64,000 nucleotides of DNA from Amblyomma americanum. Taxonomy: Eukaryota; Arthropoda; Arachnida; Ixodida; Ixodidae. Below, one piece after another: positions 33,441-43,866 of this stretch. The position numbers were made by a program, and so were the translations under genes. Position 1 is the first letter of the stretch. Each line of letters begins with the position of its first letter. The DNA lies in the NCBI RefSeq assembly GCF_052857255.1, contig NC_135505.1, positions 138,110,343-138,174,342 on the forward strand, in the 5' to 3' direction. Below the pieces are notes generated by a model that saw nothing but the letters and a program-made list of their open reading frames with translations, made no database searches and was not told the origin of the DNA.

Positions 33441-33827
33441 GGTGGGTCAGATTCCCCAAGGTGGAGTATATTTGTAATAAGGGAGTAATTACTCATTGGC
33501 ATCCACCCAAGCGCACCCGTACTCCCTTATTACAAATCTGCTACATATTGGGGGATTATCCTAAACATTTCATCAACACTGTTCCGTCTTCGAGTTTCTG
33601 ATCAAGTCGCTCTCGCGCTGCCATAAGCTTGCCGTCCTGGTTAGCTCAGTGTGTAGAGCGACTGCTCCGGTGAAGCGGTGGTCCCGGGTTCGAACCCCGG
33701 ACCAGATTGTTTTTTTCTTTAACTGCAAAGTTTCTGAGAAAGCTGTATAGCTTTCCTTTGTAGCCGTGTGGCTGCGCTTGGGTGGATGCCAATGAATAAT
33801 TACTCCTTTATTACATGTCTGTAGTCT
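33428..33827 (+). mobile_element. tRNA-containing element with inverted repeats and 13-bp flanks
   Basis: A perfect 13-bp direct repeat ATGTCTGTAGTCT at 33428-33440 and 33815-33827 encloses 374 bp. Inside are a perfect 18-bp inverted repeat (33470-33487 against 33520-33537) and a third related segment near 33775-33814 in inverse orientation. A tRNA-like sequence lies at 33638-33713. The tRNA part has a good D arm, a TTCGAAC T loop with 5-bp stem and a 5-bp anticodon stem, but C at position 33 and a mismatched acceptor stem, so it is not a working tRNA. Direct-repeat length favours retroposition; the inverted repeats favour a MITE. Confidence 0.75.
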
Positions 33828-36356
33828 CATTGTGTTTTTTCTGTGCACTCTCTGTCTGTTAGAAACATGAACGAATTTATATCACACCGAAATTTCTCTC
33901 GTTATCGTAATCAACGAAATGTCTGCTTGTGTGACGACTGCACTAGTTATAATCCAGGAAAAAGAAGTCAGTGTCGCGTTCTCTGAGACATTATTCACGT
34001 GGTGCGTCACGTTTTTGCAGAGCAGGGAATTTTCCATTAATAAGAGTAGTTGCTGTAAAAAAAAAAGAACCACCTGACTAGAATTTGTTTCATAGTACAC
34101 CCTTCGACAAAACTATGCGGCCCAAAGGGTTTACTTCTGAGACGTGTTGCGGAGCTCTCTAGCGGCCTTGGCAGGCATAAGCTTCGAAGTGGTGAGGACA
34201 AAAGTTCAACCATACAACAAGGCCCACGGGCAAACCTCGCGGGCTGAATGGTTTTGAGAAAGGCTGTACATCCTAATCCACACACACTTATATGAAGAAG
34301 CTGTTTTATGCGGTCTTGTGATGTATTTGGAGCAATGTATGCTTGTACTACTTTTGTGTCATCATACCACTGCACATATACTCATCAGCTCACACTAGCT
34401 GCTAACTACTATGGATGCTGGTTCTTCTTGCATGCAGTCACTTTAGTCTAGGAGAGACCAAGAACAAAAAGATCATCTCAGTGGGTTAGTTTGTGTGAAC
34501 ATTTACCGATCCAAGAAACCAGTGTTAGGCTTTCGATTATAGCGTTCACCACCGAGCTTATCTATCCTGATTGAACTGTACGTGTACCGCACAAAAGCTG
34601 TTTTTCTGTTTTCAGACACCCAAGAGAGATGCTATGTTTGATTGTTTCAACTTTGTTGTCTTGGCTGTATTACCAAAGTTTTTCAAGTGCAACGCATGAA
34701 ATGCAATGTGCAAATTTCTGACGATATACCATTTAACTGTTGGTGGTGTGAACAACTTTTCATTGTTTCACTGTGACAAACTGCCTGCTGTACAATTTCT
34801 TTGTTTTCGATCATTTTTTGCATACAATCCTTGTCCCTGTTCACATCGTTAGTGCAGTTTCAACGGGATGCCCGTATTGATTCTATTTCCTTCCACATGT
34901 ATCTGTCCATATGCTCGTTTAGACAATAATAGTAGGAATAGCCATTTCATACAAACTTGAAGGACCATTGGTCTGTGTTTAATATTATGGCAGCAAACAA
35001 TTCATTCCTCGGAGGGCAGCAAGTAATCAGACTAAAAATAAAACTGTTCGTGAACAATTTGAGCTGAAGTTTTCATAGCAAAGCTCAAGAAAAACCATCT
35101 ATTATCTGCAAACACGTGTTATCAGATTTCAAATAAGCGTTTTCTTTAGTTTTCTTGAGGTGCACTGAGAGAACCTCTGGAGAAATAGAACAATACTCAA
35201 CAAAAAGTGCGCAAGTCTTGAAGTGAGCCCAGCACGTGAGTCCAGTGATCAACAAAACATTGTGCTGAAATCCAGAAGGTTCACTTATACAATATCTTTT
35301 GATCTGGAGTAGTTTCACGAAGTCGGAGTGCATTTTCTGACCATATGTAAGCATCTCTGAAACATGTGAATGGTCGGTTGAATTATTGTTAAAAATCGCG
35401 TCACCTAAATCAAAAGTGTAACATAAAGGTCAAGTCTATTTGAAGCAGGTTTTCTTTCTTCAACCAGCAAGCAAGCACGCAAAAGGTGATAAGAAAGAGC
35501 GCCAGTGCAACTACAGTCGGGTACTACTCAAGAACGAAGGGGCAAGGCCCTCCAGCCAATGGCGTCGACCGATTTTCAAGATGCCGCGATTGATCATATT
35601 AAGCCACCCCCTGCGATGCCCTGCCACCAGATCCAAGGGCATTATTCACGACGTGTGCGGTGTCTTCCTTCTCTTGTGTTTTCGTTTAGTTTGTGCTCTT
35701 TTTCACCATTAATCACAACGTCATGAAAATAGGTGGACGCCTTTGGCTGAGGGCATCCTTCGAGGGGCGCTTGCTGCTTCGTTCTTGGACTGCAACAGTC
35801 TTTAGGAGCACGATAAAATAACAAGTCACACGAAAAAAACAAAACATCACAAACGCAAGGCAGCCACTCGTAGGAAAGTTATTAGAACCCAATCCACAGG
35901 GATTGTAGCTGGTGCCCGTGGTAGGCGATTCCTGCGAAGAATCGGCCCGGGAAAGAACGAACATGAATGGATGAGAAGTTTTCCTGTTTTCACTGGGGCC
36001 CATTAAAACTGTACGAGTGGGGGAATATGTATGAATAGGTTTGGACGGCAATTATTGCAAATCTGTAAGAAAGAAAAAAGTGAGTTATTCTGCGACGAGT
36101 AGCCGGTGCTGAAAATTTTCAAACCCTCCATTAATGTCTCGTTGTAACTGGATAGTATCAAGCGAGCGGAGGTATTTTGCATTTCTTTGTGTAGGGTTAC
36201 TGATGTAGGACTGCCGGGGTGTGATGGTAAACATTCAAGAGACAGAACACGGACAGTGCAATTCCTTAGTTGTGACCTTAGAAGGCTAAAGCTTGTTTAG
36301 AGGGAGGAGTAGGGTTTTAAAGTTTTTTCTGACCTGCTCGGTAATGGCTTGTCCTT
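33828..36356. other. no gene recognised; parts resemble 54.1 and 59.2 kb
   Basis: AT-rich sequence. Around 33900 (TTATCGTAATCAACGAAATG) and 34340-34450, similar words occur at 54140-54230 and 58955-59300, pointing to old duplication. No exon was recognised. Confidence 0.4.
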
Positions 36357-37007
36357 ACTACCGTATTTACTCGCGCAGTCACCGCAATCAAGTAATGAAC
36401 GCACCCCCCCCCCCCTTTAAAGTTAGGCGTTTCACGTGCAGAACATTTAACTATGCGCATTCATTCTTACCACGCACAATATCTGACTGGAACACTCTGC
36501 CTTCACATATCGCAACCACCACTGATCCTGATAAATATTTTAATCTTATATCTTCAATAACTATACAGCTTAACTCTTCGCATACATTGTTATTTTTTCA
36601 TGGTATGTTATTGCAGGGTATGTTATTAAATGATTCATTGCATTAGTGTTCTGTTTGTATAATTTTAATACTGCAGTAATCTTCGTTCTTTGCCGCGCTG
36701 CCATTCTTTTGATTCTTTTGCTTACTTATGTCATGCGAAGTGTCCTATTTTTGCTTTTGTTGTTTCATATTTGTGGTTTTGTTTTATTCTGTTCATTTGC
36801 CTGTGTCCCCCCCCCCCCATGTAATACCCTCTCGAGGGCCCTTAGGGGTATTCTGTATAAATAAATAAAAATAAATAAATATTGTTCTCAAAAGTACAAT
36901 TTTTGTAAATATTTACCCCACATAAAAAACGCACCCCCCCCCCCCCTACATAAAATCACATTTTTTCGGAAAAAGTGTCTTCATTATACGCAAGTAAATA
37001 CAGTAGT
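36357..37007. mobile_element. candidate TIR element (ACTACCGTATTTACTCGCG) split by a LINE tail
   Basis: The left end ACTACCGTATTTACTCGCG (36357-36375) and the inverse of the right end (36989-37007) agree at 17 of 19 positions. Long C-runs preceded by AACGCAC occur near both ends. The middle is replaced by a LINE 3' end. No transposase is seen, so this is a non-autonomous element. Confidence 0.6.
36425..36882 (+). mobile_element. LINE 3' end, CR1/L2-like
   Basis: Reads FLPRTISDWNTLPSHIA, the typical C-terminal block of CR1/L2-type ORF2. A T-rich 3' region and a TAAATAAATAAAAATAAATA tail follow. Heavily 5'-truncated and inserted in the TIR element. Confidence 0.7.
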
Positions 37008-37199
37008 ACAGATTTGCTCTGACGATACCTCGTGAAAACAAAACAACAAAGAACAAAAAGAGAAACAAGGCAGCTACGTAACTATTGCTCATAATCTGTT
37101 GTTTTCTGCTTGTGATAACCTATAGTTGAGAGGGCACGCTGGGCCGAAAGCGAAGCGTTTGTTCTAAAAGACGCTTTTCTCTGCTCTGTCCGCTCTCAG

Positions 37200-37365
37200 A
37201 GCTTGAAGACAGCGCGCCTGTACCACACCGAGCCCTCTACTGCGAGTCATGCGGCGAGCTATTCTCCACGAAAGACCTCTTGTTGGAGCACCGGCTGCAG
37301 AAGCACCCCGAGAGCCCACAGGGAAAGTACTGCTGTGCCTACTGCCCGTACTACAGCGATGATAA
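37200..37365 (+). CDS. zinc-finger gene, penultimate exon
   Basis: A strong pyrimidine tract and CTCTCAG precede it; the donor is GATAA/GTAAGT. It codes for one complete finger and the cysteine half of the next. The exon begins in the middle of a codon if the first AG is used. Confidence 0.82.
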
Positions 37366-39309
37366 GTAAGTTTGCGCGTTTACCACATCTCACTGTTGGT
37401 AATACACAGATAAATCCCGGCAACAAGGGTTTTTCATCGATTCTGGAATTCGAAGAACAAGGGGAGAATGAGGGGGCAGCTCCAATAGGCAACTGTGCTG
37501 TTAAAGAGGGTTGGGCTCTTTTCCAGAAAAGCTTGCAGACTTTCCGCCCCTTTTTTCTGCGAATAATGAATTACAGCTTCATGATTACAGGTGCCTCATG
37601 AACGATTGGGTCTGTGGAGGACATGCCGCCGCGGCGCTTCGCGATTAGGGGACACAATTCACCCTGTGGTGATAGCAAGTGTGCAGAATTTCTATGGTGT
37701 CCTCGATATTTACCTGCCGCGTCCTTAAGTTTCGGGCACACACTATTTGCACCGCACAGAGTTGCCGCCATGAGAATTGATGAAGGGCATGTCGGAAGAA
37801 GTGTCAGGGATGCACATCAAAGGGAGCAGCGCACACAGACGACCGCAGAGGATGTTGAGGGAACTGCCGGTGGTGGAGCCTCGGTAGAAGCTGACATTGG
37901 AGTCGGGCCAGGACAGGAAGATGTGGAGGTCACTTATAAACAGTGACCCCGCACAAACTGGGTAAGCTGGGAGAAGATTGCCACCCCACCAGGTGGTGTG
38001 GTTAAGCTGGCTTGACAGTTTAATGCATGAAATCAGTTTTATGACTTCATTTGGACTTGTCGGAGCTAAGTCGAAGTAGAACCAGCTCCGACAGCGTTGA
38101 GGTTCAAACTGTTTTTTATTATTATTATTGCGCTGCTCGCACTGCGGCGCCCTAGCCCAACTTCCTTTTTCTTGCCTTCCTTTTTCTCGATGGACACATT
38201 GGCTTCTGTAAGAGCTCCGCTAAGGGAAGTACAACGAGAGTGTACTCTACTCAATAAAGGAATGCGCCAATGCATTTCATACATTCCAGTAAACAAGGCG
38301 TAGCCCGGATTCTCCCTCCTTACTCCCGTCATCGGCGGCTGCGTTTTTATGGAGGAAAAACGCTAAGGCGCACGTGTGCTGTGCGATGTCAGTGCACGTT
38401 AAAGATCCCCAGGTGGTCGAAATTATTCCGGAGCCCTCCACTACGGCACCTCCTTCTTCCCTTCTTCTTTCACTCCCTCATTTATCCCTTCCCTTACGGC
38501 GCGGTTCCGGTGTCCAACGATATATGAGACAGATACTGCGACATTTCCTTTCCCCAAAAACCAATTATTATCGGAGCTGCCAGATCAAAAGTGCTCATAT
38601 TAGCGCGAAAACAGTCATGCGCTCGCCAACACCGAGCAAGAATCTTGTCACCACTGTACGTACGTTCGTTCTTGTGCCGCTTCCTAGCAACAGCGACGCC
38701 AGGTTAAGAGAAATGAAGCACAAAAACACATGGTTGCCTCCAATTTGGCCCGGCCAACCACGAATTTCATCGTTCCCAACCCGATGGCAACCTCCAAATA
38801 CGGTCCGAGCCAGTGCCAAAACTTGGCCCGGGCCACCTCCGGAATTTGCCCTTGGCCGATTCGGACCAAAAGGGATGTCCAACTACAACTGACTGTGCCC
38901 AATACTATACGGCGACCTCTCAACTTGGCCCGGGTCATTTCCAAAAGTTTGACCCGGGCCACCACTGAAATTTAACCTTGGCCCAACCGGACCGCTCGAC
39001 TACTGATCCGGAGTTCCCGGGTTCGAACCCGACCGCGGCGGCTGCGTTTTTATGGAAGAAAAACGCTAAGGCGCCCGTGTGCTGTGCGATGTCAGTGCAC
39101 GTTAAAGATCCCCAGGTGGTCGAAATTATTCCGGAGCCCTTTACTACGGCACCTCTTCTTCCTTTCTTCTTTCACTCCCTCCTTTATCCCTTCCCTTACG
39201 GCGCGGTTCAGGTGTCCAACGATATATGAGACAGATACTGCGCCATTTCCTTTCCCCCAAAAAACCAATTATTATTATCAATCGGACCGCGGTGGCCGCG
39301 TTTCGATGC

Positions 39310-39371
<62 letters not shown>

Positions 39372-40424
39372 TGTTTTGTAGAAAGGAAATGGCGCAGTAT
39401 CTGTCTCATATATCGTTGGACACCTGAACCGCGCCGTAAGGGAAGGGGTAAAGGAGGGAGGGAAAGAGGAAAGGAAGAGACACGTGCCGTAGTGGAGGGC
39501 TCCGGAATAATTGCGACCACCTGGGGTTCTTTTAACGTGCACCGACATCGCACAGCACACGGGCGCCTTAGCGTTTTTCCTCCATAAAAACGCAGCCGCC
39601 GCGGTCGGGTTCGAACCCGGGAACTCCGGATCAGTAGCCGAGCGCCCTAACCACTCAGCCACCGCGGCGGGTGCGAAACGCAAAGGCACCCGTGTGCTTT
39701 GCGATGTCAGTTCACGTTAAAGATCCCCAGGCGGTCGAAATTATTCCGGAGCCCTCCACTACGGCACCTCTTTCTTCTTTCACTCCCTCTATTCCTTACC
39801 TTACGGTGCGGTTCAGGTGTCCGCCGAAATGTGAGACAGATACTGCGCCATTTCCGTTTCCCAACAACCAATTTTCAATTTATTTTTGGACAAAAGACGA
39901 TCAAGTAAAGCCGATGGTTTTTCACTATAGCGGGTTTAACACAAGTGGAAACCCTGATATTTTTGCCCTCGATTTCTCCCCGCCCATCCAGGACCTGTGT
40001 CGCCCGACACGAGAAGACACACACTGGCGAGTGGCCCTTCGTGTGTCAGTTCTGCCAGAAGGAGTTCACCCTGCGGGGTAACCTCGCCCGCCACTTGATG
40101 GTCCACTCGGGGGAGAGGCCGCACCAGTGCCCCGACTGTGGCCAGCGCTTCACCATGGGGTCCAGCCTGGCGCATCACCGCAGGTGGCACTCGGTCGACA
40201 GCGTACCCTCGCACGTGTGTCCGCGTTGCGGGAAGGAGTTCTCTCGAGGAAGCAGCCTCAACAGGCACCTCCTACTGCACACCGGTGTCAAGCCCCATGC
40301 CTGCTCGCAGTGCGGGAAGAAGTTCATGCGACGCAGTGACGCCATGAAGCACGAGAGAGGATCGTGCTCGGTCGCCGCTACCCGCACTGCTACGGGCGAG
40401 GCTAATGAAACGTGGCCCACATGA
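37200..40424 (+). CDS. C2H2 zinc-finger protein gene, last two exons
   Basis: Exons 37200-37365 and 39992-40424 join in one frame (phase 2) and encode six fingers. Finger 1 is CESCGELF...H-x4-H. Finger 2 is split by the intron: YCCAYCPYYSDD from the first exon and the ARHEKTH half from the second, giving a regular C-x2-C-x12-H-x3-H. Fingers 3-5 are standard, with linkers HTGEWPF, HSGERPH and HTGVKPH. Finger 6 ends H-x4-C. This architecture indicates a nuclear DNA-binding regulator. The incoming phase of the first exon shows that at least one more exon lies upstream, and it was not found. The intron is filled with SINEs. Related exons occur at 55.8 and 61.2 kb. Confidence 0.85.
37366..38331. 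other. zinc-finger gene intron, left part
   Basis: An open plus-strand frame at 37614-37946 starts MEDMPPRRFAIRGHNS and is moderately GC-rich, but no family was recognised. The opposite strand is open as well, so coding status is undecided. Confidence 0.35.
38332..38572 (+). mobile_element. family A SINE, head-truncated
   Basis: Starts at CGGCGGCTGCGTTTTTATGG and ends with CCAATTATTAT. Within the zinc-finger gene intron. Confidence 0.9.
38735..38990 (+). repeat. degenerate minisatellite with TTGGCCCGG core
   Basis: Four imperfect units share a core of TTGGCCCGGGCCA followed by CC-x-GAATTT. Units differ in length and sequence, and the palindromic GGCCCGGGCC part recurs. No coding frame is supported. 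Confidence 0.6.
38993..39282 (+). mobile_element. family A SINE
   Basis: Includes the B box GGTTCGAACCC and the whole body, with an (ATT)3 tail; only the A box side is missing. First of three tightly packed copies. Confidence 0.9.
39309..39669 (-). mobile_element. full-length family A SINE with long (AAT)20 tail
   Basis: The tail at 39309-39370 is about 20 AAT units, the longest of the family in this window. The head ends at GCCACCGCGGCGG. In inverted orientation to both neighbouring copies. Confidence 0.92.
39670..39880 (+). mobile_element. family A SINE, head-truncated
   Basis: Starts in the CGCAAAGGCACCCGTGTGC part and ends AACCAATTTTCAATTTA. About 110 bp upstream of the terminal zinc-finger exon acceptor. 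Confidence 0.87.
39992..40424 (+). CDS. zinc-finger gene, terminal exon
   Basis: The acceptor CCCGCCCATCCAG follows a clear pyrimidine tract. The exon codes for the histidine half of finger 2 and fingers 3-6, and ends at TGA 40422-40424. Confidence 0.85.
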
Positions 40425-40609
40425 AAAACCACGTGGGCTCCTGGCATGGCACAGGCGGAACTTTAGATATTGACACCCTTAGCGTACCGTGTCGCCGTTA
40501 CCGGAGTACCGGGAGCCCGCGCGCAGTCAGTGCGCATGCGCAAATAGCCTTGACGGCGCCATATAGCACCGGGTTCCCGGCTCCTGCGGCACTAGGCTTC
40601 AACCTCTAT

Positions 40610-41230
40610 TTTTTCAAGCAAGGAGAATGGATTAAACAATCATTACTGGGACTAATTTATGCCGACAATATAGTGCTAATGGCTGACAACAAGGAAGATC
40701 TGCAGAAGTTGATAGACATCTGCGGTACAGAGGGAGATAGATTAGGTTTCAAGTTTAGTCAGGAAAAATCTGCAGTCGTGATATTTAATGATGAGGGCGG
40801 CGAGCATAGAATACGGGAGTTCACGCTTGAAGCAGTGCCTTCGGGTGTGGATAAATAACGGTGCTGAGTATCTGACAGAGTGTGAAAAAATATGTAATGA
40901 ATAAAGCTAGTAGGGATGCAGCTGTCGTGAAAAAAAATAGGGCACTGTGGAATTACAATAGGTATGAAGTGGTAAGAGGTATCTGCAAAAAGGTGATGGT
41001 TCTTAGTCTGACTTCCGGTAATGCGGTCCTGTGCATGAGGCCAGATGTTCAAGCAAGGTTAGAAATCAAACAACGCGGCGTAGGGAGGCTAGCTTTGGGA
41101 GCACATGGCAATACACCAAATCAGGGGGTACAGGGTGATATGGGATGGGCGTCTTTCGAGAGCAGAGAGGCTAGCAGTAAGATAGCACTTGAGGAACGAC
41201 TTAGAAAAATGGGAGAAAAGCAGTAGGCTA
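40610..41230 (+). mobile_element. LINE reverse-transcriptase fragment
   Basis: Reads LLGLIYADNIVLMADNKEDL, where the catalytic YADD box has become YADN. Then come GDRLGFKFSQEKSAVVIFN and, after frameshifts, GVGRLALGAHGNTPNQGVQG. Stops and frameshifts make it inactive. It lies 186 bp downstream of the zinc-finger stop codon. Confidence 0.7.
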
Positions 41231-41273
41231 GGAAAGTTTTCAGATACCTGTACGTAAGGAATGTTGACACGAA

Positions 41274-41584
41274 TTTTTTTTTAATAGGTTTTTGGGGAAA
41301 GGAAATGGCGCAGTATCTGTCTCATATATCGTTGGACACCTGAACCGCGCCCCAAGGGAAGGGATAAAGGAGGAAGTGAAAGAAGAAAGGGAAATAGGTG
41401 CCGTAGTGGAGGGCTCCGGCATAATTTCGACCACCCGGGGATCTTTAACGTGCACTGACATCGCACAGCACACGGGCGCCTTAGCGTTTTTCCTCCATAA
41501 AAACGCAGCCGCCGCGGTCGGGTTCGAACCCGGGAACTCCGGATCAGCAGTCGAGCGCCCTAACCACTGAGCCACCGCGGCGGG
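41274..41584 (-). mobile_element. full-length family A SINE
   Basis: Complete minus-strand copy flanked by the 9-bp duplication TGACACGAA at 41265-41273 and 41585-41593. Confidence 0.93.
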
Positions 41585-41829
41585 TGACACGAAATGGAGA
41601 AAGCGAACTCGCTAAGGAACGCTGATCATTGTCCGCGATCTCCTCATATCCTCCCGCGACATGCGCCTGTTTCCACAAAATAAACTCCTCCCGTTCTATC
41701 CTTCTTTTCTCCTGTTCTTCTGCCTCGCGAGCTCTTTTGTCCTCGCGCTCTTCTGCTTCGCGAGCGTCTGCGCGTGCTTGCGCCCTTCCCTCTCTCTATC
41801 TGCCTATCTGCCTCCTCTTTCTGCCTTTT

Positions 41830-42724
41830 GAAGGGAAAAGCTTCACTACGCTAGTCAACACCGTGCTTCGCGCGAGCCGGCGTATGTCGGAGCACGAGTG
41901 ACGTCACGCACGGCGCAGGTGGCCGCCGCCGACTCCGTCGCCTGTTTCTCTCTCTCTCTCTCGCTCCCTAGTCAATACTGCGCATGCGCCACTAGTAGCA
42001 CAGAGCCACAGGTGTTCCGCCGCTGCGCAGAGCCGCGTCTTTCCTCAAAACCGAACTTTCAATTATCAGTTTTCTCGTTCTTCTTTCCCTCCCTCCTCTA
42101 TCCCTTCCTTTACGGCGCATTTTGTGTGTCCACCGAGATATGTGAGACGGTTACTGTGCCATTTCCTTTCCTCGAAAACCAAACAAAACAAGCGAGTCGA
42201 CGGCGTTCATAAAGTTCATTGGCGTTGACAACTTTGCAAAGGCCGCTCATTTTCACGAAAGGAAACGCGCACAATCGCCTCCGTGCGTCAGTGGAAACCT
42301 CAATCTCGCTTTTATGTACGTGGCGTTGGTGTCCAACTGCAAAATTCTGCTTTGATTGCGTTCCGCGCACTGGATAGGCAGCGCGCCCTCCCTGTCACCT
42401 GGGAGGTGGCATGCAGTTAATAGTTGATCGCGAGGGATTGATCACTAAATGAACGCTGCGGCCTAGCTATTGCTGCAGTGCCGCATATCAGCCACAACAC
42501 TGTCAGCGCTAATGCATACAGTCCACATCTCTCTCTCATCACCGCCACATGTATCAAAGCACGAATGAGGCGTCCGCATATCCAGGAGCCAGTTATGCGC
42601 CCTTCCTTTCCTAAAAGCCATCGCCGTCTAGAACATTGTCAACGCCAAAGCCAATGAACAAGGGAGCGCCGATGTCTTTCGGTTTGTATATCCTGCATTA
42701 GCTGAGCTAATCCACATTAATTTT
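41830..42724 (+). repeat. long repeat arm A, inverted copy at 46376-48670
   Basis: From GAAGGGAAAAGCTTCACTACG to the AATCCACATTAATT region, this 895-bp segment has an inverted counterpart at 46376-47035 plus 48476-48670. It contains a diverged SINE-like core (TTTACGGCGCATTTTGTG ... CCATTTCCTTTCC). No gene is evident. It may be a dispersed composite repeat. Confidence 0.75.
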
Positions 42725-43340
42725 TTTGCCTCCTCGTCACAGATACGCATCGCCTCTTCCTTGCATAACCCTAGCTTGAGCGGCAGTTCTAGTTTTTTGC
42801 CAAATCCATACTCTGCCGTCGAGAGAACTGAAAGATCCGAGACAAAGCAAAAACACAAAAGGAAATGAATCCTGGCACAGGCTCGCCACTTATCTTTGTC
42901 ACGAATCTCCCCGGAGAATACTCGGACCGAAAGAATGGACTAGGCGACAGGTGTACCCATACAGACGCACATTTAGTGCACCCTACGTGACACACACACA
43001 AGCACACAAAACTGACAAAACTAACACAAAACACAGACTATAAATACACACGACCCGGGAACACTGCTACCAGCGTCTACTACTAGCGTTCTATTGTTAG
43101 CGGTCAGCGTTCGTGCTCACGGTTGGTTCGGTGTGGCTGCGGCGTTGTATGGGTCCAGTAGCCGGCGTCGAGGTGGCGTTCGACGTGCTTGGGCTGGCGT
43201 CGCTGGCGGCGTCGTTGGCTGCGTCGTACAAGCTCCCGGTCCAAGCGCCCGTAGAGGTGATGCCGGTGTTGTTGACGTTGGCGGCACCACCCGGATGGGT
43301 GGCAACAGCGCTGGAGACACCCCTGGCCGTAGCAGACCGT
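42725..43340. other. no gene recognised, GC-rich end
   Basis: Not shared with the second unit. 43090-43340 is GC-rich with open frames on both strands of Ala/Val/Gly-rich composition. No family was recognised. Confidence 0.4.
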
Positions 43341-43558
43341 AGCTTGCCGCGTAAATGGCTACCAGCGAGGGGGCCCACGGACTTTAGGCCTAGCAGGCAC
43401 CAGACACTGTGCTCAGCTCACTTCGACTCAAGCGCCTTAGGACGCTTCGGATCTCAAATGAACTGCGTGCATAGCTGCACTACACAGCCACAAAGCGCAC
43501 AAAACATGGTGACACCTACAGTGGTGAAAACGAAACTGAACAACCAAAAAATTCAATC
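43341..43558 (+). repeat. repeat C, direct copy at 46168-46375
   Basis: AGCTTGCCGC(G/A)TAAATGGC through to the GTGAAAACGAAACTGAACAA part is present in both places in direct orientation with scattered differences. Here it is followed by two copies of AAAATTCAATCAGTAGCA. Confidence 0.8.
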
Positions 43559-43588
43559 AGTAGCAACGAAAAAATTCAATCAGTAGCA

Positions 43589-43866
43589 GTTCCCGGGTTC
43601 GAACCCGACCGCAGCGGCTGCGTTTTTATGGAGGAAAAACGCTAAGGCGCCCGTGTGCTGTGCGATGTCAGTGCACGTTAAAGATCCCCAGGTGGTCGAA
43701 ATTATTCCGGAGCCCTCCACTACGGCACCTCCTTCTTCCCTTCTTCTTTCACTCCCTCCCTTGTCCCTTCCCTTACGGCGTGGTTCAGGTGTCCAACGAT
43801 ATTTGAGACAGATACTGCGCCATTTCCTTTCCCCAATAACCAATTATTATTAATTATTACTAAGCA
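43589..43866 (+). mobile_element. family A SINE with an empty-site counterpart
   Basis: In the second CDK1 unit the sequence reads GTAGCA directly followed by CAGTCAAC (48683-48696). Here the same two halves are separated by 278 bp of family A SINE, with an AGCA repeated at the far end. The insertion therefore happened after the duplication, or was absent from the source copy. Confidence 0.92.

Noticed and set aside
33638..33713. Functional tRNA gene
   Set aside because: The D and T arms fold, but position 33 is C and the acceptor stem has mismatches. It lies within a repeat element, so it is tRNA-derived, not a tRNA gene.
39936..40447. Minus-strand and alternate-frame open frames over the zinc-finger terminal exon
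   Set aside because: Only the plus frame with regular C2H2 spacing and splice phase makes sense; the others are shadows.
43094..43378. Ala/Val/Gly-rich frames at 43.1-43.4 kb
   Set aside because: All frames are open because of high GC content; no recognisable domain.
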